This document shows positions 1 to 6,117 of a stretch of 11,651 nucleotides of DNA, one piece after another; positions within the stretch are counted from its first letter, which is position 1; each line of letters begins with the position of its first letter. This stretch comes from an uncultured Prevotella sp. (GTDB taxonomy: Bacteria > Bacteroidota > Bacteroidia > Bacteroidales > Bacteroidaceae), in assembly GCA_905372445.1 (NCBI GenBank), contig CAJPPF010000062.1:1-11651 (forward strand). Reading direction: 5' to 3'. The position numbers and the translations under genes were made by a program. The notes below the pieces were generated by a model. The model made no database searches, had not been told where the DNA came from, and saw only the letters and a program-made list of their open reading frames with translations.

Positions 1-3
1 CCC

Positions 4-11
4 TACCTTTG
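4..11 (+). promoter_or_regulatory. -7 promoter element of the small lipoprotein gene
   Basis: TACCTTTG matches the Bacteroidetes -7 consensus TAnnTTTG. Transcription would start near 16-18, giving a leader of about 33 nt before the ATG at 51. The matching -33 element would lie before the first base of the window, so only half of the promoter is visible. Confidence 0.6.
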
Positions 12-50
12 CCCTATATTTAATGTTTTTAAAAGGTATCAAAAGAAAGT

Positions 51-539
51 ATGAAGCATTTTATATTTGCCATATTATCCGCTTTGACATTATCTACAAT
101 AGTCTCATGTAATGAAAAGACTACAGAAGCGATTATTGAAGAACGAATTGACACCTTTGCAACGCACTATTATAATTGGCAGTATCTTGATTGTGTACCT
201 TACATCACAGAAGGCTCTGTGAAATATCTTAAGTATTTTGCCACCAATGTCACACAAGCAGATATAGACCTTTTGAAAAAAGCAGAACGTGATGCCTCTA
301 TCGAGGTCAGTGATTTGAGGATTCAAGGTGACAGCCTTGCATTTGTCACAGTTAAGGTCAGCAATGTTTACGCAGCAGATACCATTGGGCGTCCAGCACA
401 CAAATACGACAGCGGGACTGCAGAAATTAAGGTTGTCAAACAAGGAAATAAATGGCTTGTCGAGTTCTCCCAAGCACCAATCAGAACGGCATACCAACAG
501 CAAAGTGAATCGCAAGATCCCGTTTCAAGTCAGGATTGA
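51..539 (+). CDS. small lipoprotein, NTF2-like/DUF4878-like fold possible
   Basis: This 162-residue protein starts with a lipoprotein signal peptide: a hydrophobic stretch ending in STIVSC, with the acylated cysteine at residue 20. The mature part has an alternating helix/strand pattern. The final strand-like segment, KWLVEFSQAP, recalls small NTF2-like lipoproteins of Bacteroidetes, but that is an inference from pattern only. The ATG at 51 is preferred because it gives the signal peptide and follows a -7 promoter box by 39 bp. The last 19 or so codons, which encode a Gln/Ser-rich and probably disordered tail, lie antisense to the 3' end of the convergent tamL gene. The biochemical role is unknown; the protein should be anchored in the periplasm or outer membrane. 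Confidence 0.8.
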   Translation: MKHFIFAILSALTLSTIVSCNEKTTEAIIEERIDTFATHYYNWQYLDCVPYITEGSVKYLKYFATNVTQADIDLLKKAERDASIEVSDLRIQGDSLAFVTVKVSNVYAADTIGRPAHKYDSGTAEIKVVKQGNKWLVEFSQAPIRTAYQQQSESQDPVSSQD

Positions 540-1497
540 GCAAAGGAAAGTGTTCACGTGCATTAGTATATGCAGGATCTACAGCCTTCATGCCAAAGTC
601 AAAACGCACTATAAAGTAACTGAAATTCAGTCGTACGCCTAAACCATAAGCAACTGCAATCTCCTTATAGAACTCATTGAAAGCGAATTGACCACCCGGC
701 TGTTCCTTGTATTCACGCAACGTCCATATATTTCCGGCATCAATAAAGGCTGCACCGTTTACCTTCCAGAACAGTTTTGTACGATATTCCATACTCAGAT
801 CGAGCTTAAGGTCACCCGTTTGGTTTATGAAGTCAATACGTCCGTCTGTACCACGAAACCGTCCCGGTCCGAGACCCCTTACGCTCCATCCGCGCACGGA
901 GTTCGCTCCACCAGAGAAATATCGTTTCTCAAAAGGCAGTATAATGCTGTTTCCATAAGGATAGGCTATACCTATAGCACCATGAATCACCAATTGATTG
1001 TTCTTATCAAAGTCAATAAGTTTTGTAAAGTCAATATCACCTTTGACATATTGAGCGTATGCTATATTAAATAAGGTGTACTGTCCATAACGGTTCTGCT
1101 TAAATCTGGAAATACGTCCTATACCGTTCAATAAGTTTCCAGAGGTTTCTATATTTGTACGAAGAGCCCATGTAGAATGGTTTAAGGTCATACCGAAACC
1201 AATCTTCATGATGAATAAGTCCTCATAATTATAGCGAAGAATGGCATTGCGATTACTTACATTATCAAGATATTCGTTACGAAACGTTTCTGAAATCCAA
1301 GGCATGTAGACATAGTTCATGTCAATGAGATCGAAACGATAGGTTATATTCTTTGCAAAATTCGTCCATCTGTATCGCCACGATGCAGAGAATAAGCGTC
1401 TATGAAACTCCGGGCGGTTCTGAAGATTATACGACGCCGACAGTTCGCTTGTGGCATTAACCTCACGCAAGAAGCGTCTGCTTAAGAATGGAGCCAT
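481..1497 (-). CDS. 3' piece of tamL: 16-strand beta-barrel domain
   Basis: This is the native frame after the break, open for 338 residues from an internal ATG at 1497; the true frame extends about 20 codons further upstream. It shows the Omp85 hallmarks: the loop-6 segment with VRGW at residues 201-204 inside a GGANSVRGW...GPG context, the strand AAFIDAGNIW at 249-258, and a C-terminal phenylalanine after an alternating hydrophobic last strand (AIHFAVGMPF). The C-terminal Phe is the usual recognition signal for barrel assembly. Without the upstream part it has no export signal, so on its own this piece would not be functional. Its last 59 bp overlap the convergent lipoprotein gene. Confidence 0.65.
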   Translation of the reverse strand: MAPFLSRRFLREVNATSELSASYNLQNRPEFHRRLFSASWRYRWTNFAKNITYRFDLIDMNYVYMPWISETFRNEYLDNVSNRNAILRYNYEDLFIMKIGFGMTLNHSTWALRTNIETSGNLLNGIGRISRFKQNRYGQYTLFNIAYAQYVKGDIDFTKLIDFDKNNQLVIHGAIGIAYPYGNSIILPFEKRYFSGGANSVRGWSVRGLGPGRFRGTDGRIDFINQTGDLKLDLSMEYRTKLFWKVNGAAFIDAGNIWTLREYKEQPGGQFAFNEFYKEIAVAYGLGVRLNFSYFIVRFDFGMKAVDPAYTNAREHFPLLNPDLKRDLAIHFAVGMPF

Positions 1498-2642
1498 AAG
1501 GCGAGGGAAGGTAAACTTCGACTCAATGCCATACTCATTATAGTTTTGATCAGAATATCCTCCAATCTTGTAATCGCTTCAAATGCTAATCGCGCCTGAA
1601 TACTAAAGAGCTCGCTACCTCTGAACAGGTTTCTGTTCTCATAGGTCAATGTGGCTGCGGCTCCAAGATCGCCTGACGTATTCGTTCCTTCCGGCAGAAA
1701 TGAAATCGTTGAAGGTTTATTTGTACTTATCTGAATATCGCAATCAAGAAGTGTAGTGTCAGGCAGTTCGTTGAAACGTATATTTGTATAACGAACCGCC
1801 TGCATGCGTGCAAAATTGTTATACGTCTTCTGAAGTGCCGTGCTGCTATAAACATCACCTTCTGTAAATACAGTTCTGTTCTCAAGGGTTTTCTTTCGAA
1901 GGTGCATTGTCTCCGAGTCTTCACTACTGTAATTAATTGAACGAATATGATAGACTGGATGATCTGCCTCTTCAGAATTATTGTCCGAACGATATTTGAG
2001 AAGCGTCATGCGCACATCAACATCAGTACTGAAAGCTGCAGTATCGACGTCGAAAACAATAAATTCCATGTGAAATTTATAGTATCCATTACTTGTAAGC
2101 AAGGATGTAATGCGTTTACGCTCATTATTAAGGCGTGAAATGGAGAACTGTTCGCCACGTTTCAATGAGTTCAAGACATTTCCATGTCTTTCAATAAACG
2201 ACTTTACAGAATCGTCCTGAATATCATATTCTACATTTCTTATATAATAGGCTTCCTTGGGATGAAGTTTGTAGACTGCTTTAAGTTTATTGCCTTTTAC
2301 AACGTTTTCCACCTCCACATCAGCATGCAAATAACCCATATTCTGCATTGCCAACTGCAAATCACGACATGAAAGTGACGTTTGAAGTGTATCATATATG
2401 ACAGGAGCAGCTCCTGGTTTTCTGATAAGTGAAAACCATTTTGTATTAGGTTGTTGACGAACATAGCCTGAAAGCGACGAAATATTAAGATTCTTATTGT
2501 CAGAAACAATCTTAACTCCTTCAAGTGAATATGAACCTTCAGGAATTACTTTTGAAGTAGAACAACCTAAAAAAGCCATCACTATAGTGAAGGTCAAAAG
2601 AAAATATATGATTTTTGAAGTATGTTCCTTGATTACAATCAT
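1482..2642 (-). CDS. 5' piece of tamL: lipoprotein signal and POTRA region
   Basis: This piece has 386 codons as it stands; about the first 360 are in the native frame and the last 26 or so, up to the stop at 1482, are out of frame. Residues 11-27 form a lipoprotein signal ending AFLGC, with the acylated cysteine at residue 27. Then come POTRA-like segments, including GYLHADVEVE and EAYYIRNVEYDI, where incoming barrel substrates are thought to be engaged in this family. The segment ENRNLFRGSELFSIQARLAFEA near the break is typical of the first barrel strands. The same frame stays open upstream to 2846, giving 68 extra codons, but that extension would put a promoter inside the coding region and bury the signal peptide, so it is not used. 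Confidence 0.65.
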   Translation of the reverse strand: MIVIKEHTSKIIYFLLTFTIVMAFLGCSTSKVIPEGSYSLEGVKIVSDNKNLNISSLSGYVRQQPNTKWFSLIRKPGAAPVIYDTLQTSLSCRDLQLAMQNMGYLHADVEVENVVKGNKLKAVYKLHPKEAYYIRNVEYDIQDDSVKSFIERHGNVLNSLKRGEQFSISRLNNERKRITSLLTSNGYYKFHMEFIVFDVDTAAFSTDVDVRMTLLKYRSDNNSEEADHPVYHIRSINYSSEDSETMHLRKKTLENRTVFTEGDVYSSTALQKTYNNFARMQAVRYTNIRFNELPDTTLLDCDIQISTNKPSTISFLPEGTNTSGDLGAAATLTYENRNLFRGSELFSIQARLAFEAITRLEDILIKTIMSMALSRSLPSLALWLHS

Positions 2643-2646
2643 ATTG

Positions 2647-2678
2647 CAAAGGTACAGTAAACGAATGTAATATCCAAA
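2647..2678 (-). promoter_or_regulatory. proximal tamL promoter
   Basis: On the minus strand TTTG (2678-2675) and TACCTTTG (2654-2647) are separated by 20 bp, matching the Bacteroidetes -33/-7 arrangement. Only four bases (CAAT) lie between the -7 box and the tamL ATG, so transcription would begin at or within a base or two of the start codon. Confidence 0.7.
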
Positions 2679-3179
2679 TAAATAAAAGATTAATTGGGTT
2701 TTAGTGAGCGCAGTATAGATTATAAATAAAAGAGCATTATGCTGATAACGAATATCATATTCATGTAAATCAGGCATCAGATGAAAATTCGATGATGAAA
2801 CGTAGATTAACAAAACACGCATTGAGTTCTTATTGTTGTTTGGCAAATAGAATAATAAATCTGGTATAATCTGACAAAAACACCATAATACAAACAGACA
2901 ATTTATTGTATATTTGAATCAGAAAAATGTATAATCCGGTCAAAAATAAATATATTACATACCATTTTCAAACCGAACAGAAATGAAAATTTGCACTAAA
3001 AAAGGGAATAATAGAACGCCAAAAAGACAAAAAATACATATGAGATGCACAATTTCCGTTAATTTTTCATGGAAAGAGCGTTACAATTCACAATAACAGT
3101 AATTTAATTACGACACTTAAACGACTATTATCCAGAGGTTTAAATACAAACCATATCTGTAACACGTACTTTTTTAAGA
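2679..3179. other. AT-rich intergenic stretch
   Basis: About 500 bp without a convincing gene. The only signals seen are a minus-strand promoter pair at 2941-2972 and an open but probably non-coding upstream extension of the tamL frame to 2846. No repeat, tRNA-like or terminator structure was recognised. Confidence 0.6.
2941..2972 (-). promoter_or_regulatory. distal minus-strand promoter upstream of tamL
   Basis: On the minus strand TTTG (2972-2969) and TATTTTTG (2948-2941) are exactly 20 bp apart, the same spacing as at the other promoters here. Transcription would start near 2935 and run toward tamL, giving either a leader of about 290 nt or an independent small RNA. No terminator was seen between this site and tamL. 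With no gene directly behind it, a chance match cannot be excluded. Confidence 0.45.
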
Positions 3180-3211
3180 TTTGGAACTTTCTTCTTTTTT
3201 GATTATCTTTG
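3180..3211 (+). promoter_or_regulatory. promoter of the small RNA unit
   Basis: TTTG (3180-3183) and TATCTTTG (3204-3211) are separated by 20 bp, a full Bacteroidetes promoter. It drives transcription into a segment without an ORF that ends in a rho-independent terminator about 170 nt later. The -7 sequence is identical to those of the sigma-like gene and the HU-SPOR gene. Confidence 0.7.
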
Positions 3212-3216
3212 CGTAG

Positions 3217-3387
3217 TCTTAAAATAACAAAGGCATACAACATAAAAGACGAATAGTAATTTCACTAATATAAGGAGATGATTTTTGGAGAAAGCGTTCT
3301 CTGATATTTGGTCACTCCAACTATTACAATTTAACTTTCCAAAATTTATTTCTTGCCTGGCGATGTGATATCGTCCAGGTTTTTTTA
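3217..3387 (+). ncRNA. candidate structured small RNA, about 170 nt
   Basis: The segment runs from a full promoter to a terminator and has no ORF beyond an 8-codon ATG frame at 3279. Possible nested pairings: AATAGT (3252-3257) with ACTATT (3320-3325), TTGGAG (3285-3290) with CTCCAA (3315-3320, sharing base 3320 with the first), and a small GAGAA/TTCTC hairpin (about 3288-3301) that competes with the second. GTCTT (3216-3220) can pair with AAGAC (3246-3250) near the 5' end. Length and a long hairpin-like core are compatible with 6S RNA, the RNA polymerase decoy, but no sequence signature allowed that identification. It could also be a trans-acting sRNA. The start is inferred from promoter geometry and is uncertain by a few bases. 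Confidence 0.55.
3356..3387 (+). terminator. rho-independent terminator of the small RNA
   Basis: CCTGGCGAT (3356-3364) pairs with ATCG-T-CCAGG (3370-3379) with one bulged T at 3374 and a GTGAT loop. Seven T residues (3380-3386) follow directly. This is a classical intrinsic terminator for + transcription. Confidence 0.8.
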
Positions 3388-3662
3388 TTTTAAAGAAATG
3401 ACACAAACAGTTTATTACATATCAACAACCAACGCAAGACTATTTGGATTAAGCCAGACAGTATAACAGACAAGCATAATCGCCAACTCCTCATAGCCAC
3501 AATAACCACATATTATAAACATGTATAAAGGTTCAATGCCAAACAAAAATGAACAAAGAGCGACATATATTAAAAGCAAGAACACAGGCAGCAAAACTTG
3601 TAAATATAATTCAGTCACACTTCAAAACGATAAATACAAATTAGCTATAAAAACACGACTTG
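3388..3662. other. AT-rich intergenic stretch
   Basis: About 275 bp between the small-RNA terminator and the repeat region. A 67-codon hydrophobic frame starting with GTG is open on the minus strand (3415-3618), but it has no matching promoter or ribosome-binding signal. Nothing else was recognised. Confidence 0.5.
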
Positions 3663-3690
3663 CAACACATTGATTTACAACACATTGCAA
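3660..3690 (+). repeat. short direct repeat CAACACATTG flanked by TTGCAA
   Basis: CAACACATTG occurs at 3663-3672 and again at 3678-3687, a period of 15 bp. The pair is enclosed by two copies of the palindrome TTGCAA (3660-3665 and 3685-3690). It abuts the 22-bp repeat array and may belong to the same regulatory or structural element; the role is unknown. Confidence 0.5.
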
Positions 3691-3797
3691 AAAACGTCGT
3701 TTCTTAGTTCAAAAAAGGGCGGTTTTAGCGGCAAGAAACGGTGCTTCTTAAACCAAGAAACGGTGGAATTAGAAGATGAAAACGGCGGTTCTTGAAC
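3688..3797 (+). repeat. five tandem imperfect 22-bp repeats
   Basis: Units begin at 3688, 3710, 3732, 3754 and 3776, all exactly 22 bp with no gaps. Pairs of units compared share about 13-15 of 22 positions. The shared core reads roughly AAnAAACGGnGnTTCTT, with A residues at positions 5-7 and G at 9 and 12 in every unit. Several units are internally symmetric, for example AAACGTCGTTT in the first and AAGAA...TTCTT in the third. A sixth unit at 3798 is too degenerate to count. The array ends about 115 bp before the -33 element of the sigma-like gene. Two-turn spacing would place repeated sites on one helix face, which suits cooperative protein binding, but a transcribed or mobile-element origin is equally possible. 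Confidence 0.7.
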
Positions 3798-3842
3798 GTT
3801 AAAAAATAAAGTAAAGAAAATTCCAAAGACGAGAGTTGTTGT

Positions 3843-3889
3843 CTTTAACTCAAATCGGTAAATAGATTCCTAACCGGTTTGGGTTAAAG
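3843..3889 (+). repeat. 17-bp hairpin upstream of the sigma-like gene
   Basis: The segments 3843-3859 and 3873-3889 pair over 17 bp with a 13-nt loop. Fifteen pairs are Watson-Crick and two (3855/3877 and 3850/3882) are G-U in a + transcript; in a minus transcript they would be A-C mismatches. That asymmetry suggests the structure acts in + RNA. No long T tract follows, so it is not a standard terminator. A 6-bp alternative stem (AAAGAC 3825-3830 with GTCTTT 3841-3846) competes for bases 3843-3846. Confidence 0.55.
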
Positions 3890-3912
3890 TTTCTATAATT
3901 TATCCTGAAAAG

Positions 3913-3944
3913 TTTGTCGGTATCAGGGAAAATATTTATCTTTG
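3913..3944 (+). promoter_or_regulatory. promoter of the sigma-like operon
   Basis: TTTG (3913-3916) and TATCTTTG (3937-3944) are 20 bp apart. Transcription would start near 3950, leaving a leader of about 12 nt before the ATG at 3962. The promoter position rules out the longer reading frame that begins with a TTG at 3914. Confidence 0.75.
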
Positions 3945-3961
3945 CAATAATATGTAACATT

Positions 3962-4609
3962 ATGAGCGATAGAACACCTTCATTCCAAGACAAGAACAGC
4001 GAGGAAGCTCTGTTGAACCGATATGTCAACGAAGTATCTGTATACCCCCCTCTTTCATTGGAAGAGGAGCAAAGAATGGCTACACTTATACAGAATGGCG
4101 ACCTACAGGCTATGGAGAGGCTGATAGACGCTAACCTCATGTTTGTAGTAAGCATTGCCCGCCAGTATAAAAGACACGGAGTAAACATGCTTGACCTCAT
4201 CAACGAGGGCAACATTGCGATGATACATGTTGCTCGCAAATATAAACCCTCCGGAGGGAAACGATTTGTTCAGGAAGCAGTCTATGCCATACGTAAAGCT
4301 ATAGAAGCAGCTCTTCCGAAAGAGGAAATACGAATAAACAGAACTCTAACGGAAAGCCTTACGGGAAAAGGCAAAGAGGCTGACTCTTCCGCTGAAGAGC
4401 ATACCGACAAGGAAGCAATGGCAGAAGCAATACTTCTATTGCCGAAGCGTGAGCAGACTGTACTCAAAGCACTATATGGAATAGATGAATACCCACAGAC
4501 GATGGCTGAATTTGCAGGTGCGCATGACATGACCCGTGAGCGAGTGAGGCAGATACGCAACAGAGCTATCAGACGGCTACACAGCTACAGAAACAAGAAT
4601 TTTAAGTAA
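3962..4609 (+). CDS. divergent RpoD-like sigma-70 factor lacking region 3
   Basis: This 215-residue protein keeps sigma regions 1.2 (about 19-40), 2.1-2.2 (about 50-95, with NLMFVVSIARQY and DLINEGNIAMI) and 4 (about 155-210, with the helix-turn-helix motif TRERVRQI at 191-198). Region 3 is replaced by a polar linker of about 40 residues. In regions 2.3-2.4 the aromatic residues that melt the -10 element are largely lost: where RpoD in this window has FKFISYAVWWIRQ (103-115), this protein has KRFVQEAVYAIRK (100-112), so the Trp pair becomes Tyr-Ala, Tyr becomes Glu and Gln becomes Lys. It may be an alternative sigma, a core-polymerase binder without normal promoter opening, or a regulator. 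It is first in an operon, with 9 bp to the next gene. The ATG at 3962 is chosen over the upstream TTG, which lies inside the promoter. Confidence 0.85.
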   Translation: MSDRTPSFQDKNSEEALLNRYVNEVSVYPPLSLEEEQRMATLIQNGDLQAMERLIDANLMFVVSIARQYKRHGVNMLDLINEGNIAMIHVARKYKPSGGKRFVQEAVYAIRKAIEAALPKEEIRINRTLTESLTGKGKEADSSAEEHTDKEAMAEAILLLPKREQTVLKALYGIDEYPQTMAEFAGAHDMTRERVRQIRNRAIRRLHSYRNKNFK

Positions 4610-4618
4610 CAATATTAT

Positions 4619-5185
4619 ATGACACATAATTTTAGAATGGCACTCATCTGCATGGTTATGCTGATGATGTCCATGCAATCTTTTGCCGTGCTAAAACCAA
4701 CAAAGCTATATGCCTATGGATTTGCGGCATCTTTCAACGACTCTACAGTATACATTACCGACATCATGGAAATAGACTCTGCATGGGTTGAAGCACGAAG
4801 CGGCTTCCTATACAGTAGAGATAACTATTCATACCAACTGAAAACATATCTGGAGCAACAAGGATTTCAGAATCCAACATGTATCATCTCATTTGCAGAA
4901 AAACGCAAGGAAGCCGAGAAGAAATACATGAAACTGAGAAAGAAATATACCAAGGTTCCGGGAGCATATACAATAAAGTATCTGACGGAACAGGATTTTC
5001 GTTTCAATGCTATTAGCGCCATTGGCGACCCAAGTGTAAGCACAAACTACACTAAGGAAGCTTTGAAAGCAGAGATAAAAGCAGACAAAGAAGCAAAGAA
5101 AGAAGCTAAACGAAAGGCAAAAGAAGCAAAGAAGTCGGCTAAAAAGAGAGAAGCAGAAGCAAAAAATCCGAGAAAAAGGAAATAA
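4619..5185 (+). CDS. secreted protein with Lys/Ala-rich C-terminal tail
   Basis: This 188-residue protein is of unknown family. An N-terminal signal peptide is clear: a Met-rich hydrophobic segment ending SFA at residue 23, a probable signal peptidase I site. Residues 25-90 look like a small alpha/beta domain with an exposed VYITDIMEID segment. Residues 94-111 and 145-188 are strongly basic; the second is built of repeated KEAK/KKAK-like steps and is probably helical. Such a tail could bind nucleic acid, peptidoglycan or acidic polymer; the sequence does not decide. It begins 9 bp after the sigma-like gene and ends 20 bp before the HprK-like gene, so co-transcription is very likely. An in-frame ATG at 4637 is an alternative start but would shorten the signal peptide. 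Confidence 0.75.
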   Translation: MTHNFRMALICMVMLMMSMQSFAVLKPTKLYAYGFAASFNDSTVYITDIMEIDSAWVEARSGFLYSRDNYSYQLKTYLEQQGFQNPTCIISFAEKRKEAEKKYMKLRKKYTKVPGAYTIKYLTEQDFRFNAISAIGDPSVSTNYTKEALKAEIKADKEAKKEAKRKAKEAKKSAKKREAEAKNPRKRK

Positions 5186-5205
5186 AAAAGCATCTACTAC
5201 GCATA

Positions 5206-6117
5206 ATGAGCCACATCAACAACTACAAGGTAGCAGAGCTAATCTTGTCGCTAACGTTTGCAGAGGGACAGAAAAACGATACATCCCTGGTGCCTTCGCT
5301 TGAACCTTTTCGTTATGCCAATCGTGAGTATAGCGAAGAGGAGTTGTTCTTTCATCTTCATATTGACGACACCCTTCGCCCTGTGCCAAAGGCAGAGCGC
5401 ACAAGAATAAAGGCTATTGACACGGGCAATGGTGAAACAATTGTCGACAAACGCTCAAACGGAGGGTATCAGTTTATCATTAAGGACACATGTGGAAACA
5501 GTTGTTGCCTACTCATTACAGACAGTAATTTCAAACACTGCCAAGCTGCACTGAACGGCACATACAGCATGCGTACCTTCGGGTTAAACAATGCACTTAT
5601 GCTCATATTTGCATTTGCAGGAAGCAGTAACAATCTTGTTCTTATACACGCCTCATTAGTAAGAAACGACGGATGGGGTTATGCTTTTACAGCAAAGAGC
5701 GGTACGGGCAAGAGTACTCAAGTAAGTATGTGGTTGCGACATATACCCGGATGTGACCTGATGAACGACGACAATCCAATAATCAGAATTATTGACGGTG
5801 AACCTTTCATCTACGGAAGTCCATGGAGCGGAAAAACACCATGCTACAGAAATGTAAAGGCACGATTGGGAGCTATCACACAGATTGTACGTGACACAGA
5901 AAATCATGTCGACCGAATAAATCCTATAGAGGCGTTTACTACTCTGATAGCATCAGTGTCAGCAATGAAATGGGACAGCGAAATATTCAACAACATCTGT
6001 AAAATTCTCTCAAGAATAATAGAAACGACACCAATATACAACCTATATTGCCGTGCGGACAAAGAAGCAGCATTAGTATGCCAACAAGCAATTTCAAGAA
6101 GCAAGAAGTACAACTGA
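5206..6117 (+). CDS. HPr kinase/PEPCK-like P-loop protein
   Basis: This 303-residue protein has an N-terminal mixed domain (1-140) and a C-terminal nucleotide-binding domain resembling HPr serine kinase C-terminal domains and PEP carboxykinase. Seen directly: the P-loop AKSGTGKST at residues 163-171, preceded by a strand (HASLVRNDGWGYAF), then an acidic segment DLMNDDNP (184-191) placed like the Walker B/metal site, and GSPWSGK. No HPr is evident, so a true HPr-kinase role is unlikely. Stand-alone HprK-like proteins of this kind occur next to PqqD and peptidase genes in peptide-modification and polysaccharide loci, where they may phosphorylate a peptide or sugar; that is inference. The 3' end overlaps the next gene by 40 bp, indicating translational coupling. 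Confidence 0.75.
   Translation: MSHINNYKVAELILSLTFAEGQKNDTSLVPSLEPFRYANREYSEEELFFHLHIDDTLRPVPKAERTRIKAIDTGNGETIVDKRSNGGYQFIIKDTCGNSCCLLITDSNFKHCQAALNGTYSMRTFGLNNALMLIFAFAGSSNNLVLIHASLVRNDGWGYAFTAKSGTGKSTQVSMWLRHIPGCDLMNDDNPIIRIIDGEPFIYGSPWSGKTPCYRNVKARLGAITQIVRDTENHVDRINPIEAFTTLIASVSAMKWDSEIFNNICKILSRIIETTPIYNLYCRADKEAALVCQQAISRSKKYN

Larger units (their letters stand above)
481..2642 (-). pseudogene. tamL: tamL-like lipidated BamA/TamA outer-membrane protein, frameshifted
   Basis: This is one gene of about 720 codons, split by a single missing base. It encodes a BamA/TamA-family protein with a lipoprotein signal peptide, the arrangement known in Bacteroidetes as TamL, the partner of TamB in outer-membrane biogenesis. 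From the ATG at 2642 to the stop at 481 there are 2162 nt. Adding one base gives 2163, exactly 721 codons. The frame breaks at about 1559-1562, where reading GGAGGG instead of GGAGG restores LEGYSDQNYNEYG and continuity with the downstream barrel. Both halves look otherwise intact, so the lesion is either very recent or a sequencing error. Start choice: the ATG at 2642 gives a clean lipoprotein signal and sits 4 nt after a promoter -7 box. No tamB is visible in the window. Confidence 0.8.

Noticed and set aside
105..515. Minus-strand frame inside the first lipoprotein gene, and similar frames on the opposite strand of other genes
   Set aside because: They are shadows of well-supported genes, with no signals or domain features of their own.
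2909..2916. Plus-strand TATATTTG as a promoter
   Set aside because: No TTTG is present 19-24 bp upstream and no gene or structured RNA follows before the promoter at 3180.
3217..3387. Firm identification as 6S RNA
   Set aside because: Length and pairing are compatible, but no diagnostic sequence was recognised without a covariance search.
3415..3618. Minus-strand 67-codon hydrophobic frame that resembles a two-helix membrane peptide
   Set aside because: It begins with GTG, has no TAnnTTTG box or ribosome-binding signal before it, and AT-rich DNA easily yields hydrophobic frames by chance.
3688..3797. CRISPR array
   Set aside because: The repeats are contiguous and diverged, with no unique spacers and no cas genes.
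3914..3961. TTG-initiated extension of the sigma-like gene
   Set aside because: It would start within the -33/-7 promoter, and the ATG at 3962 gives the normal beginning of the family.
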